From JAOTVV01 sp039591075 (GTDB taxonomy: Bacteria; Gemmatimonadota; Gemmatimonadetes; Gemmatimonadales; GWC2-71-9): a DNA stretch of 64,000 nucleotides. Under the pieces are notes generated by a model. It saw nothing but the letters and a program-made list of their open reading frames with translations, did not search any database and was not told the origin of the DNA. Both the position numbers and the translations under genes were made by a program. Location: contig JBDHEI010000004.1 in assembly GCA_039591075.1 (NCBI GenBank), positions 127,082 to 191,081 of the forward strand, read 5' to 3'. Below are positions 1-9,236 of the stretch, piece by piece (the stretch's first letter is position 1; every line of letters begins with the position of its first letter).

Positions 1-864
1 GCCGAACGCCACCAGATCCGGCGTGACACCGAGATCCTGGAACGCCCACATGGAACCCGTAATCCCCATGCCGGTCTGGACTTCGTCGAAGATCAGGAGC
101 GCGTCACGCTCATCGGCGATGGCGCGCAACTGGCGGAAGAACTCCGGTCTGAGGTGATTGTCGCCACCCTCGCACTGAATCGGCTCGATCAGGATGGCCG
201 CGATACCGTGCGGATCCCGCTGGAACGCCGACTCGATTTCGCGTACGGCGGCCTGCTCCGCGGCCGCGACCTGTGCCACGTCGATGGGGAAGTGGATCGT
301 CGGATTGGAAATCCTGGGCCATGCGAACTTCGGGAAATCGGCGGTCTTCAGCGGGTCGGTATTGGTCACGGAGAGGGTGTAGCCGCTCCGTCCGTGGAAC
401 GCATCCCGGAAATGGAGGATCTTGTCCGCACCACCCTCGACGCCGCGTGCGCGGTTCTTCTGTGCCTTCCAGTCGAACGCGGCCTTCATGGCGTTTTCGA
501 CGGCCAACGCGCCGCCGGCGATGAAGAAAAGATGGCGGAAGTCGTCGGGCACGGCGACGTCGCGAAACGTCTTCACGAACCCGGCGTACTCCCGCGAGTA
601 CACGTCGCTGTTCGCCGGATTGGCGAGCGCCGCCTGGAGGAGGGACTCGCGAAAGCCCGCATCGCTGAGCTTTGGGTGGTTATGTCCCAACGGCAGGGTG
701 GCGAAGTACGTGTAGCAATCCAGGTATTCCTTGCCGGTGAGCGCATCGACCATCCTCGACCCGTGGGACTTCTCGAGGTCGATCACGATGTGGAAGCCGT
801 CGACGAGGATATTCTCGCGGAGGATCCCGAACACCTGATCGGCGGGAACGGTGACTTGAGCCAT
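1..864 (-). CDS. lat: L-lysine 6-aminotransferase, 3'-truncated by window edge
   Basis: PLP-dependent class III aminotransferase that transfers the epsilon-amino group of lysine to 2-oxoglutarate. The first 288 residues are visible, starting at ATG 864 (MAQVTVPADQVF). Family features seen are the DCYTYFATLPLGHNHP segment near residue 50, FIAGGALAVENAMKAA near 116, FRDAFHGRSGYTLSVTNTDP near 150, and IEPIQCEGGDNH plus LIFDEVQTGMG near 227-265 (the PLP-ring aspartate region). The PLP lysine should lie beyond position 1 and is not visible. The family is about 440 residues long, so roughly a third is missing. About 280 bases without a gene precede the start. Other class III aminotransferases are possible, but the GHNHP/ANPANSD pattern fits Lat best. 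Confidence 0.9.
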   Translation of the reverse strand, partial: MAQVTVPADQVFGILRENILVDGFHIVIDLEKSHGSRMVDALTGKEYLDCYTYFATLPLGHNHPKLSDAGFRESLLQAALANPANSDVYSREYAGFVKTFRDVAVPDDFRHLFFIAGGALAVENAMKAAFDWKAQKNRARGVEGGADKILHFRDAFHGRSGYTLSVTNTDPLKTADFPKFAWPRISNPTIHFPIDVAQVAAAEQAAVREIESAFQRDPHGIAAILIEPIQCEGGDNHLRPEFFRQLRAIADERDALLIFDEVQTGMGITGSMWAFQDLGVTPDLVAFG

Positions 865-1141
865 GAGTACTCTCCTGAACCGCCTTGGAGCTGGCAGGGC
901 TGGGCTGCCAGCGAGGATTACGTCCGGAACACGAAGTGGCTCATGGTGACGCTGTCGCCGGACCGGCGGCGTCGCCGGGCAAGCCTAGCGACGGTTGGGC
1001 GGCGCGAAGATGCCCGGGCGGGCGTTCTCCGGGAGGAGATGAACCAGGAGGGTGTTTGGAGGCATACCGTAATCTAACAGCACCGAGAGGCGGGCTCGAC
1101 GCACGTCGGGGGAATCTCGGCCGGTAAGGTCGGGCTTCACG

Positions 1142-2323
1142 TCAAAAGGGCCAGCGCGTGTGGAAGAACCACACGATGCCGTCCGGGCCTATCCCGGCAG
1201 TCGTTCCCAGAATGCCGGTCCGAAAGAACTGTGCGACGAGCCCTACGCCTCCACCGACCATCAGGTCCTTGGTAGTCACGCTGAACTCACCGGCGGGAAA
1301 CACACGGGCGGCATCGAGGAACCCGACGGCGGTCACGCGAAACAGCGTCGGGAAGGCAAAGAAGTCATACCGCACGTCGAGATTGGCCAGGAGCTTATCC
1401 GCGTCCAACAGCCGTCGGGCCGGGATGGCCCGGTGTGATTCCGCACTGCCGATACCTCTGAACGGACGGTCGCTGGACTCGATCAAGGCGTAGGAGCCGA
1501 GCTGTGGGGTGCCGCTCATCGTTTGGCCCAGGACCCGGGCGGCAATCGTCAGATTCGGGAATGCTGGCAGATAGCCTGTGGCCGACACCGTGGTGCGGGT
1601 GTAGCTCATTGCGGAAATGACGCCGGAGTCGGCGATACCCACGATCGCCTCGATCAAGAAGCCCCGAGTCGGAGCCGGCTCATCGTTGCGTGTATCGAAG
1701 ACGAGCCCGATCCGTGCCGACGCATCGGCCGTTCCCTGCCCGATAGAAGGATCAGCCCCGGCGGCGAGATCCTGCGCCAACTGACTGGGACCGGACAGGG
1801 TGTCGATCCGCCATCGTTCGAGGTGGAGACCTGCCAAAACACGGAGCGGCCCGACGATGCCGCGCTGGACTTCACTCCGCGCGATCCATCGGGTGTTGTT
1901 AGAGCGATAGAAATGGGGAGCGGCGTCGGTTTCGTTCGCGTCGTCGTAGACGCTGGCGTTGCCGATCCCGAAGTAGCGCGCGCGCGCGTCGCGTCTGCCC
2001 TCCAGGGTCACAACGTAGCGCCATTCGTGGACCCATTTGGGGGCTCGGAACGCGAGCTCGAGCCGCTTGGAGCCGGAGGTCGAGATGTGGCCGTCCAGCG
2101 AAACCATCGCCCGATACGGCTCGGGCGCCTCCCACTCGCCGTATCCGAGCTGATTGATCTGCGCATGGAAGAGTCCGGTGGAGAGGCCTTCGGTCGGACC
2201 CCAGGTGATCCACGGGAACGAGAGATTCGTCCAGTCGCGCCCGAAGGTCGGCACGTCTGGGATCTGCGCCACACCCGGAGATGCGACGAGGGCCACGAGC
2301 GCAAAGACGACGGTCGGCCTCAC
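1142..2323 (-). CDS. Omp85/BamA-like outer-membrane beta-barrel protein
   Basis: Predicted outer-membrane barrel of 393 residues. The reading frame is open further upstream, but the GTG at 2323 overlaps the stop of the upstream asparaginase gene as GTGA and starts directly with a signal peptide (MRPTVVFALVALVASPGVAQ), so it is preferred. Features of the surface-antigen (Omp85 C-terminal) family are alternating beta-strand sequence, an ARYFGIGN segment, a GLVFDTRNDEPAPTRGF strand-turn near residue 210, a late FRGIGSAESHR motif, and a terminal aromatic residue (HTRWPF). No POTRA repeats are visible, so it is a short barrel-only member. Substrate and role are unknown. Translational coupling with the asparaginase suggests joint expression. 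Confidence 0.75.
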   Translation of the reverse strand: MRPTVVFALVALVASPGVAQIPDVPTFGRDWTNLSFPWITWGPTEGLSTGLFHAQINQLGYGEWEAPEPYRAMVSLDGHISTSGSKRLELAFRAPKWVHEWRYVVTLEGRRDARARYFGIGNASVYDDANETDAAPHFYRSNNTRWIARSEVQRGIVGPLRVLAGLHLERWRIDTLSGPSQLAQDLAAGADPSIGQGTADASARIGLVFDTRNDEPAPTRGFLIEAIVGIADSGVISAMSYTRTTVSATGYLPAFPNLTIAARVLGQTMSGTPQLGSYALIESSDRPFRGIGSAESHRAIPARRLLDADKLLANLDVRYDFFAFPTLFRVTAVGFLDAARVFPAGEFSVTTKDLMVGGGVGLVAQFFRTGILGTTAGIGPDGIVWFFHTRWPF

Positions 2324-3369
2324 CGCTCCCGCTCGAACAGGTAGGCAGCGTCGTGATGCTTGGCTTCCCTGCCGTCCCACGCGGCGTACCGTGCGCCGGC
2401 GAACATGGATGCGCCGCCGAACTCACCCTTTTTGTTCACCGCATAGAAGTTGAGACCGAAGCGCGGTCGCCCGCGCTCATCGAGGAGCCGCGCCTCGGTT
2501 GTGGCGACCACCCGGCGCAGGGTCTCGAGCGCTGCGTCGGACGGACGCATGCCGCGTCGCAGGAATTCGACCGTGAGAAATGCTCCGCACGCCTTGATGC
2601 ACGCCTCACCCCGACCGGTGGATCCGGCTGCGCCGACATCGTTGTCGGTGTACTGCCCGGCTCCAATGATGGGCGAGTCGCCGACTCGCCCCGGGATCTT
2701 CCAGGACAGCCCGCTTGTCGTGGTGACCGACGAGACATCCCCGCTGGCATTCACGGCATTGATGTTGATGGTGCCGTGTTCCTCACGCGACAACTGTTCG
2801 TCATCCGGCACCTCGAGCCAATTGTCGTTGGGACCGCGACGTGCCCGCCAGCGGAGCCAGGCTTCCCGGGCGCGGTCCGTCAGGAGGTCTTCCTCCTGGA
2901 AGCCGTAGGAGAGCGCGAAGCGTTTTGCGCCGGGCCCCACCAGGAGAACGTGGTCGGTGTACAGCAGCACGTACTTCGCCACCACGCTCGGCGTCTTGAT
3001 ACCTTCGAGCGAGGCCACCGCGCCGGCCCGGCGGGTCGGTCCGTGCATGCACGAGGAGTCGAGCTGAACGATGCCTTCCTCGTTCGGCAGGCCTCCGTAG
3101 CCGACGGACGTGTCGTCCGGGTCCAGTTCCTGGATTTTGACTCCCTCGATGGCTGCATCGAGGGTATCCATACCCTGGACGAGCAGCTCTCCCGCCCGTT
3201 GCACACCGCGCAGGCCGTTCGCAGAGGCCACGACCACGTTCATGGCCGCAGGTCGGATGTGAATCGCGGGAGCCGATCGAGTGGCCAGGACGCCCGGTCC
3301 CAAGGCGACCCCAGCCGTGAGTCCCGAGGCGGCTCCGAGGAATTCCCGGCGCGAGTACGAGTCGGACAC
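2320..3369 (-). CDS. Tat-exported N4-(beta-N-acetylglucosaminyl)-L-asparaginase / isoaspartyl peptidase (family T2)
   Basis: N-terminal-nucleophile hydrolase of the glycosylasparaginase type, which cleaves amide bonds of asparagine derivatives. The start is GTG 3369 because a GGAGGAGGT ribosome site lies 6 bases upstream; the frame is open further but without such a site. The N-terminus carries a twin-arginine signal (SRREFLGAASGLTAG). Residues 198-200 (HGT) give the expected autoprocessing site with Thr200 as nucleophile, followed by the conserved GRVGDSPIIGAGQY and GAAGSTGRGE segments. Length 349 aa fits the family. It overlaps the next barrel gene by 4 bases. Export suggests periplasmic use of amide substrates; the exact substrate cannot be told. 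Confidence 0.88.
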   Translation of the reverse strand: MSDSYSRREFLGAASGLTAGVALGPGVLATRSAPAIHIRPAAMNVVVASANGLRGVQRAGELLVQGMDTLDAAIEGVKIQELDPDDTSVGYGGLPNEEGIVQLDSSCMHGPTRRAGAVASLEGIKTPSVVAKYVLLYTDHVLLVGPGAKRFALSYGFQEEDLLTDRAREAWLRWRARRGPNDNWLEVPDDEQLSREEHGTININAVNASGDVSSVTTTSGLSWKIPGRVGDSPIIGAGQYTDNDVGAAGSTGRGEACIKACGAFLTVEFLRRGMRPSDAALETLRRVVATTEARLLDERGRPRFGLNFYAVNKKGEFGGASMFAGARYAAWDGREAKHHDAAYLFERER

Positions 3370-3551
3370 GATCAGACCTCCTCCGGAGGAGAAACCCCAT
3401 CTGCGGGCATCGCGAAATAACCCCGCGCGCTCCGGGACTGTCAACTTGCCTGGGATCCATGGGCGCCATACGTTCTGGCCGGGACAGTGGCCGTCGCGGG
3501 ATGGGGTGGCAGGGGAGCCCGGACTTCAGCTCCGTGAGGTGGGGACAGGCT

Positions 3552-4262
3552 GTGGTATCCGTAGTGCTACCGGTGCACAACGAGCAACCGAATCTCGGGC
3601 CGCTCTTTGAAGAAATCGCGTCGGCACTCGGCGGGGTTTCCCACGAGGTCATCGCGGTCGACGACGGGTCGACCGACGGGTCCGATGCCGAGCTGGGCCG
3701 ACTGAAAGATCGGTTTCCCGCGCTCCGTGTGATCACGCTGGAGCGTCGCGGCGGCCAGAGTGCCGCTCTCGCGGTGGGGCTCGACGCCGCACGAGGGGAG
3801 ATCGTGGTCACGCTGGATGCCGACGGGCAGAACGACCCGGCCGACATCATGCCGCTGCTGGGGGCTCTGCAGGAGCAACCCTCTTTGGCGGCTGCGGTCG
3901 GGTATCGCAACCGCCGGGCCGACTCCTGGTGGAAGCGGGCCCAGAGCCGGGTGGCCAACGCCGTGCGAAACTGGATCACGCGGGACGGCATGCGGGATAC
4001 TGGGTGCGCCCTCAAGGTCGTCCGTCGGTCGGCGTTGGCACGGATCCCGCGCTTCGACGGACTCCACCGGTTCATCCCGGCGCTCCTGCAGGCTCAGGGA
4101 GGGCGTGTGGCCCAGATGCCGGTCGCGCATCGGCCGCGCCGCGCGGGACGAAGCAAGTACGGGATGCGGGACCGCGCGCTGCGGGGTTTGGTAGACGCGT
4201 TCGCTGTGCGGTGGTACCGGCGCCGAGCGCTTCGGTATGTCATCAAGGAGGACACCGGCTGA
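3552..4262 (+). CDS. Family 2 glycosyltransferase (dolichyl/polyprenyl-phosphate sugar transferase-like)
   Basis: GT-A fold glycosyltransferase of about 236 residues. Key motifs are VVLPVHNEQ at the N-terminus, VDDGSTDGS near residues 36-44 for nucleotide-sugar binding, and DADGQNDP near 89-96 for metal binding, as in DPM1/ArnC-type enzymes. A DTGCALKVVRR segment and a basic C-terminus follow. No transmembrane helices are evident, so it is the short soluble type that usually charges a polyprenyl-phosphate carrier. The frame is open from 3459, but the conserved domain begins at GTG 3552 after a purine-rich GAGGTGGGG stretch. It starts a rightward run with pncB immediately after its stop. Confidence 0.85.
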   Translation: MVSVVLPVHNEQPNLGPLFEEIASALGGVSHEVIAVDDGSTDGSDAELGRLKDRFPALRVITLERRGGQSAALAVGLDAARGEIVVTLDADGQNDPADIMPLLGALQEQPSLAAAVGYRNRRADSWWKRAQSRVANAVRNWITRDGMRDTGCALKVVRRSALARIPRFDGLHRFIPALLQAQGGRVAQMPVAHRPRRAGRSKYGMRDRALRGLVDAFAVRWYRRRALRYVIKEDTG

Positions 4263-4263
4263 G

Positions 4264-5328
4264 ATGCCGCGTCGCAAACGACTCGATCCATCGATATTTC
4301 AGCTGCCGGTCGAGAAGATGAGGGCCGGCTACTACTCGGACAAGTACTTCGTGCGGTCCCGAGAGATCGTGCTGGCTGACCACAACCGCCCGCGGGTCTT
4401 GATGCAGGTGTTCACCAAGGCACACGCGTTTCTGGGTGGGGTGGATGAGGCCATCGCGATTCTCAAGTTGTGTTCTCATTCCTGGGGCGATCTCACGTTG
4501 CATGCCCTGTACGATGGGGACGAAATCGCTCCGTGGGAGACGGTGATGACCATCGAGGGGCCGTACGACGCCTTTGCGCACCTCGAGACACTCTACGTTG
4601 GGGTCCTGGCTCGGCGGACCCGCGTCGGCACCAATACGCGGCTCGTGGTGGAGGCCGCGAAACCCAAGGACATCATGTTCTTTCCGGCCCGCCACGACCA
4701 CTGGCTGGTTCAGACCGGTGACGGCTACGCAGCGCACATCGCGGGTGCCATCGGTGTGTCCACCGACGCACAGGCGTCATGGTGGGGCAGCGAAGGTATC
4801 GGAACCGTTCCGCACGCCATGATCGCTGCCTATGGCGGCGACACGGTACTGGCCGCAAAGAAGTTCGTGCAGTACATGCCGTCGGATGTGAAACTCGCGT
4901 GTCTGGTGGATTTCCAGAACGACAGCGTGCGCACCGCCGTCGACGTGGCGAAAGCGCTCGGCACGCACCTGTACGGCGTGCGCCTCGATACGTCCGGGAC
5001 CATCGTCGATCGCTCTGTGATTCCACAGATGGGGCATTTCGACCCTCGAGGGGTGAATCCCCAACTCGTGTGGAACGTCCGGCAGGCACTCGACGCAGAG
5101 GGATTCTCCCACGTGAAGATCGTCGTGTCCGGCGGGTTCACCGTGGAGAAGATCCGGGCGTTCGAAGAGGCCGGTGTGCCGGTCGATGCTTACGGTGTGG
5201 GGTCGTCGTTGTTCCGCGGTCAAGGACGCTACGATTTCACCGCAGATGTGGTGCTAGTCGACGGCAAGCCCTGTGCGAAGACGGGGAGGGAACATCGACC
5301 GAACCCTCGCCTCGAACGCGTCGACTAG
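4264..5328 (+). CDS. pncB: Nicotinate phosphoribosyltransferase
   Basis: Converts nicotinate and PRPP to nicotinate mononucleotide in NAD salvage. The 354-residue protein shows the family pattern: N-terminal MRAGYYSDKYF, central ARRTRVGTNTRLVVEAAKPK, FFPARHDH, GAIGVSTDAQA, a VRLDTSG phosphate-site strand and VVSGGFTVEKI with GVGSSLF near the C-terminus. The start at ATG 4264 follows an AAGGAGG ribosome site located in the end of the glycosyltransferase gene and lies one base after that gene's TGA. The next gene is a nicotinamidase-like hydrolase, which supports a nicotinamide to nicotinate to NaMN route. The length matches the short bacterial/archaeal type. Confidence 0.9.
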   Translation: MPRRKRLDPSIFQLPVEKMRAGYYSDKYFVRSREIVLADHNRPRVLMQVFTKAHAFLGGVDEAIAILKLCSHSWGDLTLHALYDGDEIAPWETVMTIEGPYDAFAHLETLYVGVLARRTRVGTNTRLVVEAAKPKDIMFFPARHDHWLVQTGDGYAAHIAGAIGVSTDAQASWWGSEGIGTVPHAMIAAYGGDTVLAAKKFVQYMPSDVKLACLVDFQNDSVRTAVDVAKALGTHLYGVRLDTSGTIVDRSVIPQMGHFDPRGVNPQLVWNVRQALDAEGFSHVKIVVSGGFTVEKIRAFEEAGVPVDAYGVGSSLFRGQGRYDFTADVVLVDGKPCAKTGREHRPNPRLERVD

Positions 5329-5407
5329 GATTTCCCAGGACGCACCCCGCCAGCATCCGATTAGTTTACCCCCTGGAGCGGATCGACTGTCTCACACGAG
5401 GGCGCGG

Positions 5408-6451
5408 GTGCCACAGCTTCCCATACCACCGCACTTTGACCCGGCGAAGGTCGGCGAGATTTGGCGCGTCGACTACGGTCGACGGGCCGAAGACGCCGAG
5501 TCCTGGACGAAACAGCATACCATCGGCCTGGCGGCCGCAGATGGGATTCGCCTCTGTCTCTTGATCGTAGACTGCCAAAACACGTTCTGCATCCCCGGCC
5601 ACGAGTTGTTCGTCGGCGGGCGGTCCGGCATGGGCGCGGTCGAAGACAACGTCAGATTGTGCGAGTTCATCTATCGCAATCTTGACGTACTCACCGAGAT
5701 CGCCCCGACGCTGGATACGCATACGGCGCTCCAGATCTTCCATCCGGTCTTCTGGGTCGACGAGGCGGGCAGGCATCCACGCGGCGCCGAAACGGTCATC
5801 ACTGCCGAAGATGTGGAGCACGGTACGTGGCGTGTGAATCCGGCCGTGGCCGCGTCGGTCGTCGGGGGTGACGAGGAGCATCTCCGGACCTACGCACACC
5901 ACTATGTCCGTGAACTGGCGAAGGGACGACTCCCGCTCATGGTGTGGCCCTATCATGCCATGCTCGGCAGTGTCGGCCACGCACTCGTGCCCGCGGTGGA
6001 GGAGGCGCTGTTTTTTCATGCAATCGCCCGGCGGACGGCGACACGCTTCGAGCTCAAGGGCGACAACCCGCTCACGGAGCACTACTCTGTGCTGTGTCCC
6101 GAGGTGACCCATGGGCCGGACGGCGCCGTCGTCGCCCGGAAGAACGAGCGCTTTATACAGCGACTGCTCGACTTCGACGCGGTCGTCGTCGCGGGCCAGG
6201 CGAAGAGCCACTGTGTGGCGTGGACGGTCCACGATCTTCTGGCCGGGATTGAAGCGAAAGATCGGAGTCTTGCGGAACGGGTCTATCTCCTGGAGGACTG
6301 CTCCTCGGCCGTCGTCGTGCCGGGCGTCGTCGACTTCACGGAACAGGCGAACGAGGCCTTCAACCGCTTCGCGAATGCGGGAATGCACGTGGTGCGCGCG
6401 GAACTGCCCGTGGCGCAGTGGCCGGGACTGGAAGGTATCGGCCGCGCATGA
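5408..6451 (+). CDS. Isochorismatase-family cysteine hydrolase, probable nicotinamidase
   Basis: Cysteine hydrolase of 347 residues with the isochorismatase fold. The putative triad is Asp55 (LLIVDCQNTF), Lys218 (RFELKGDN) and Cys269 (QAKSHCVAW). Asp103, His105 and His112 fit the metal site of nicotinamidases. It is longer than PncA (about 200 aa) because of insertions between residues 115 and 215. The frame is open from 5273, but GTG 5408 begins the conserved N-terminus and avoids an 56-base overlap with pncB. Position directly after nicotinate phosphoribosyltransferase suggests it supplies nicotinate from nicotinamide; that role is inferred from context, and other amides remain possible. 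Confidence 0.8.
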   Translation: MPQLPIPPHFDPAKVGEIWRVDYGRRAEDAESWTKQHTIGLAAADGIRLCLLIVDCQNTFCIPGHELFVGGRSGMGAVEDNVRLCEFIYRNLDVLTEIAPTLDTHTALQIFHPVFWVDEAGRHPRGAETVITAEDVEHGTWRVNPAVAASVVGGDEEHLRTYAHHYVRELAKGRLPLMVWPYHAMLGSVGHALVPAVEEALFFHAIARRTATRFELKGDNPLTEHYSVLCPEVTHGPDGAVVARKNERFIQRLLDFDAVVVAGQAKSHCVAWTVHDLLAGIEAKDRSLAERVYLLEDCSSAVVVPGVVDFTEQANEAFNRFANAGMHVVRAELPVAQWPGLEGIGRA

Positions 6452-7614
6452 CGACACCGCCGCATCGACCCGTGTCGCCGCTCTCGGCGTCGCTCGAGTC
6501 GCCGACCTCTCAGGCGGGCTCGTCGCCTAGGCAGGAGCTCGGGCGGTTCTTCCTGCCCGGTCCCACTGAGGTGCATCCGGATGTTCTCGCTGCCATGCAG
6601 CGGCCCATGATCCCTCACCGTGGCGGGGACATGGTTCAACTGCTCACGGCGATGGAACCCCCGCTGCAGCGCGCATGGCGGACTGGCCGGCGGGTCTACA
6701 TCGGGACGTGTTCTGCTACGGGCTTCATGGAGATGGCCGTCCGGTGCGGCGTGCGTCGACGGGCGTTGTCGCTAGTGAGCGGCGCATTCGGTGAGCGTTT
6801 CGCGGGGATCGTGGCGGCCACGGGACGGGACGTCGTCCGGGTGGATGTGCCGTTAGGGCAGACAGTCGAGCCCGACATGCTGCGGGATGCGCTCAAGCGC
6901 ACGGAGGTGGATGCCGTGACGCTCGTGCACTCGGAGACGGCGACCGGAGCGCTCGCCCCGTTGGAGGACTTGGCGGCCGTGGTGCGGGAGTTCGACGGCG
7001 TCGTGCTGCTCGTTGATGCCGTGACCTCTTTTGCCGGCTCGCCGGTCGAGACGGATACCTGGGAGCTGGACTTCGTGCTCACCGGTTCGCAGAAGGCCCT
7101 GGCGCTTCCACCGGGCTTGGCATTGGGCGTGGCGTCGGACCGCATGATCGAACGTGCCAAACAGGTTTCGGAGCGTGGCGCGTATCTCGATCTCCTGGCG
7201 TTCGATCGGGCCGGGATCGACTACCAGCCGACCAATACGCCAGCTATCTCGTTGCTCTACGCGCTCGAAGCGCAACTCCGTCGCATCGACGCTGAGGGTG
7301 GAATCGAAGCCCGGTGGAAACGTCACCAGCAAATGCGGGAGATCGTAGAACGCTGGGTGCACGGGCGAGGAGGACAGCTCGGCTTTCAGTTCTTGCCTCC
7401 AACGGATCGCCGGTCGTGGACGGTCTCGTGCCTGAAGGTGCCGAGCGGGAAGAGTGGCCGCGCGCTGGCCGTGGTGATGAAGAGCAAGGGATGGGTGATC
7501 GGCACGGGGTACGGTCCGCTCAAGCAGTCGACCATCCGCATCGGTCACATGGGAGATCACAGCCCCGAGCGGGTGGAGGAACTGCTGCACACACTGGAAT
7601 CGGTCACCTTATGA
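6448..7614 (+). CDS. Class V aminotransferase (serine/alanine-glyoxylate type), linked to serA
   Basis: PLP enzyme of fold type I, 388 residues. Seen are the N-terminal FFLPGPTEVHP substrate loop (34-44), CSATGFMEMA, HSETATGALAPLEDLA (161-176), the PLP-ring aspartate in LLVDAVTSF and the Schiff-base lysine Lys216 in TGSQKALALPPG. The start ATG overlaps the upstream hydrolase stop as ATGA, and the stop overlaps serA in the same way, so the three are translationally coupled. Next to serA it could act as phosphoserine aminotransferase in serine synthesis. Sequence features alone also fit alanine-glyoxylate or serine-pyruvate aminotransferase. The first 30 residues are low-complexity Ser/Pro and may not be conserved. 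Confidence 0.85.
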   Translation: MTTPPHRPVSPLSASLESPTSQAGSSPRQELGRFFLPGPTEVHPDVLAAMQRPMIPHRGGDMVQLLTAMEPPLQRAWRTGRRVYIGTCSATGFMEMAVRCGVRRRALSLVSGAFGERFAGIVAATGRDVVRVDVPLGQTVEPDMLRDALKRTEVDAVTLVHSETATGALAPLEDLAAVVREFDGVVLLVDAVTSFAGSPVETDTWELDFVLTGSQKALALPPGLALGVASDRMIERAKQVSERGAYLDLLAFDRAGIDYQPTNTPAISLLYALEAQLRRIDAEGGIEARWKRHQQMREIVERWVHGRGGQLGFQFLPPTDRRSWTVSCLKVPSGKSGRALAVVMKSKGWVIGTGYGPLKQSTIRIGHMGDHSPERVEELLHTLESVTL

Positions 7615-9200
7615 CATACGTGGTAGTCGTTGCCGATCGCGTCGCAGAGCCGGGTTTGGAGATTCTGCGCAGGCAACCGGAACTGGAGGTCGTCTCAGTG
7701 GTCGGCGACGCGAAACGCCTGGACCAGGAACTGGCCCATGCGCACGCGCTGCTGGTGCGGTCGGACACCAAGGTGACCGAAGAGCGGATTGCTCGGGCGC
7801 CGCGCCTGATGGTGATCGGACGGGCGGGTACCGGGGTCGACAACATCGATGTCGATGCCGCCACCCGCCGTGGAATTGCCGTGCTGAACGCTGCGGGGGC
7901 GAACACTGTCAGTGCTGCCGAACACGCGGTCGCGCTGCTTCTCGCGTTGGTGCGCCGCATTCCGTGGGCCGCAGCCAGCATGGGTGACGGCGCATGGGAC
8001 CGGAAGCGGTTTGCCGGAAGCGAGTTGTGCGACAAGCAGCTCGGTGTGGTGGGGCTCGGGCGGGTGGGTCTCCGGGTCGCGACCATCGCCCGAGCCCTCG
8101 GGATGACGATCCTGGCTCACGACCCGTATCTGCCGGAACAGCGGGCGGCCGATCTTGGCATCGAGCTCGTCGATCTCGAAACGCTGTTGGCAGCGTCCGA
8201 CGTGGTCACGCTCCACCTTCCGCTCACCGACGACACGCGGCATCTGATCGATCGCGAGCGACTGCGTCTCATGAAGCCCGGATCCTACGTGGTCAATACG
8301 GCGCGGGGGGGGTTGGTCGATGATGGCGCATTGCTGGAGGCGTTGGAGAGCGGGCACCTTGCCGGTGCCGCCCTGGACGTGTTCGATCCGGAGCCGCTGC
8401 CGGGGGATTCCCCGATGCGGCGGGCCAGCGGCCTGCTCCTCACGCCGCACCTGGCGGCATCGACCTCCGAAGCCCAGGAGCGCGTCGCGACCGAGATCTG
8501 CCGCTACGTGCGGGACGCCCTCCTGAGCGGCGCGCTCAGGGGTGCGATCAACCTCCCGGGCGTTGCGGGCGATGCGCTTCAGCGCTTGAGCGGCGTCCTC
8601 GATCTCGCTCGCGGGCTTGGCCGGTTGGCTGCCGGGATTGCAGGCGGAGCCGTCCGGTCGATCGAAGTCGTCTATGGGGGCCGAGATGAAGCGGCTCCCC
8701 GTCCGGTCATGCTCGCCGCCGTGGAGGGTGTGTTGTCGGCCGCCGGCGTCACCCCGGTCACGCTGGTCAATGCCGCCGAGCGAGCACGTCAGCGGGGAAT
8801 CGCTGCGTCCCGCAGTGTGGGGGCTCCCTTGGCGGGCTTCGAGACCACGGTCGGCGTGTCGGTGGCAACCGAGGAACGCGTCACGACCGTGGACGGCGCG
8901 ATGCTGGGTGACGTCACCGCCCGAGTGATCCGGATCGACGGGTTCGACGTCGACGTGCCTGCCCACGGAACGATGCTCGTGCTGCGGAATCGCGACGTCC
9001 CGGGGGTGATCGGTCGGGTCGGTAGCGTCCTCGGCGCGGCCGGCATCAACGTGGGCTCCTACCATCAATCGCGTCGGGACCAGGCGGGTTCGGAGGCTCT
9101 GGCGGCGATCGTCGTCGACGAACAGCCCAATGGAAACGTGCTGTCCACGCTCGCGGGGCTTCCCGACCTGCTGGAGGTGAAGGTCGCGAGGCTGGGGTGA
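7611..9200 (+). CDS. serA: D-3-phosphoglycerate dehydrogenase
   Basis: Catalyses the first committed step of serine synthesis, oxidising 3-phosphoglycerate with NAD. The 529-residue protein has the long bacterial layout: substrate/nucleotide domains (1-310), an ASB-like intervening domain and a C-terminal ACT domain starting near DVPAHGTMLVLRNRDVPGVIG. GLGRVG at 148-153 is the Rossmann motif, with catalytic Arg in VNTARGGLVDD and His in LLTPHLAAST. ATG 7611 overlaps the aminotransferase stop. The ACT domain suggests feedback control by serine, as known in the family. Confidence 0.95.
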   Translation: MTYVVVVADRVAEPGLEILRRQPELEVVSVVGDAKRLDQELAHAHALLVRSDTKVTEERIARAPRLMVIGRAGTGVDNIDVDAATRRGIAVLNAAGANTVSAAEHAVALLLALVRRIPWAAASMGDGAWDRKRFAGSELCDKQLGVVGLGRVGLRVATIARALGMTILAHDPYLPEQRAADLGIELVDLETLLAASDVVTLHLPLTDDTRHLIDRERLRLMKPGSYVVNTARGGLVDDGALLEALESGHLAGAALDVFDPEPLPGDSPMRRASGLLLTPHLAASTSEAQERVATEICRYVRDALLSGALRGAINLPGVAGDALQRLSGVLDLARGLGRLAAGIAGGAVRSIEVVYGGRDEAAPRPVMLAAVEGVLSAAGVTPVTLVNAAERARQRGIAASRSVGAPLAGFETTVGVSVATEERVTTVDGAMLGDVTARVIRIDGFDVDVPAHGTMLVLRNRDVPGVIGRVGSVLGAAGINVGSYHQSRRDQAGSEALAAIVVDEQPNGNVLSTLAGLPDLLEVKVARLG

Positions 9201-9236
9201 CCGTCGCCCCCTTCGGCTACTTAGATTTCCGACTCT

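Noticed and set aside
154..1077. 307-codon rightward open frame over the lysine aminotransferase
   Set aside because: Antisense shadow of a clearly conserved enzyme; its residues show no family pattern and no ribosome site.
1523..2344. Long rightward open frame over the Omp85-like gene
   Set aside because: Antisense shadow; compositionally Arg/Asp/Gly-rich as expected from high-G+C complement.
2281..3420. 379-codon rightward open frame over the asparaginase
   Set aside because: Antisense to a gene with intact catalytic motifs and ribosome site.
7695..9068. 457-codon leftward open frame over serA
   Set aside because: Antisense shadow of a gene with full serA domain structure.
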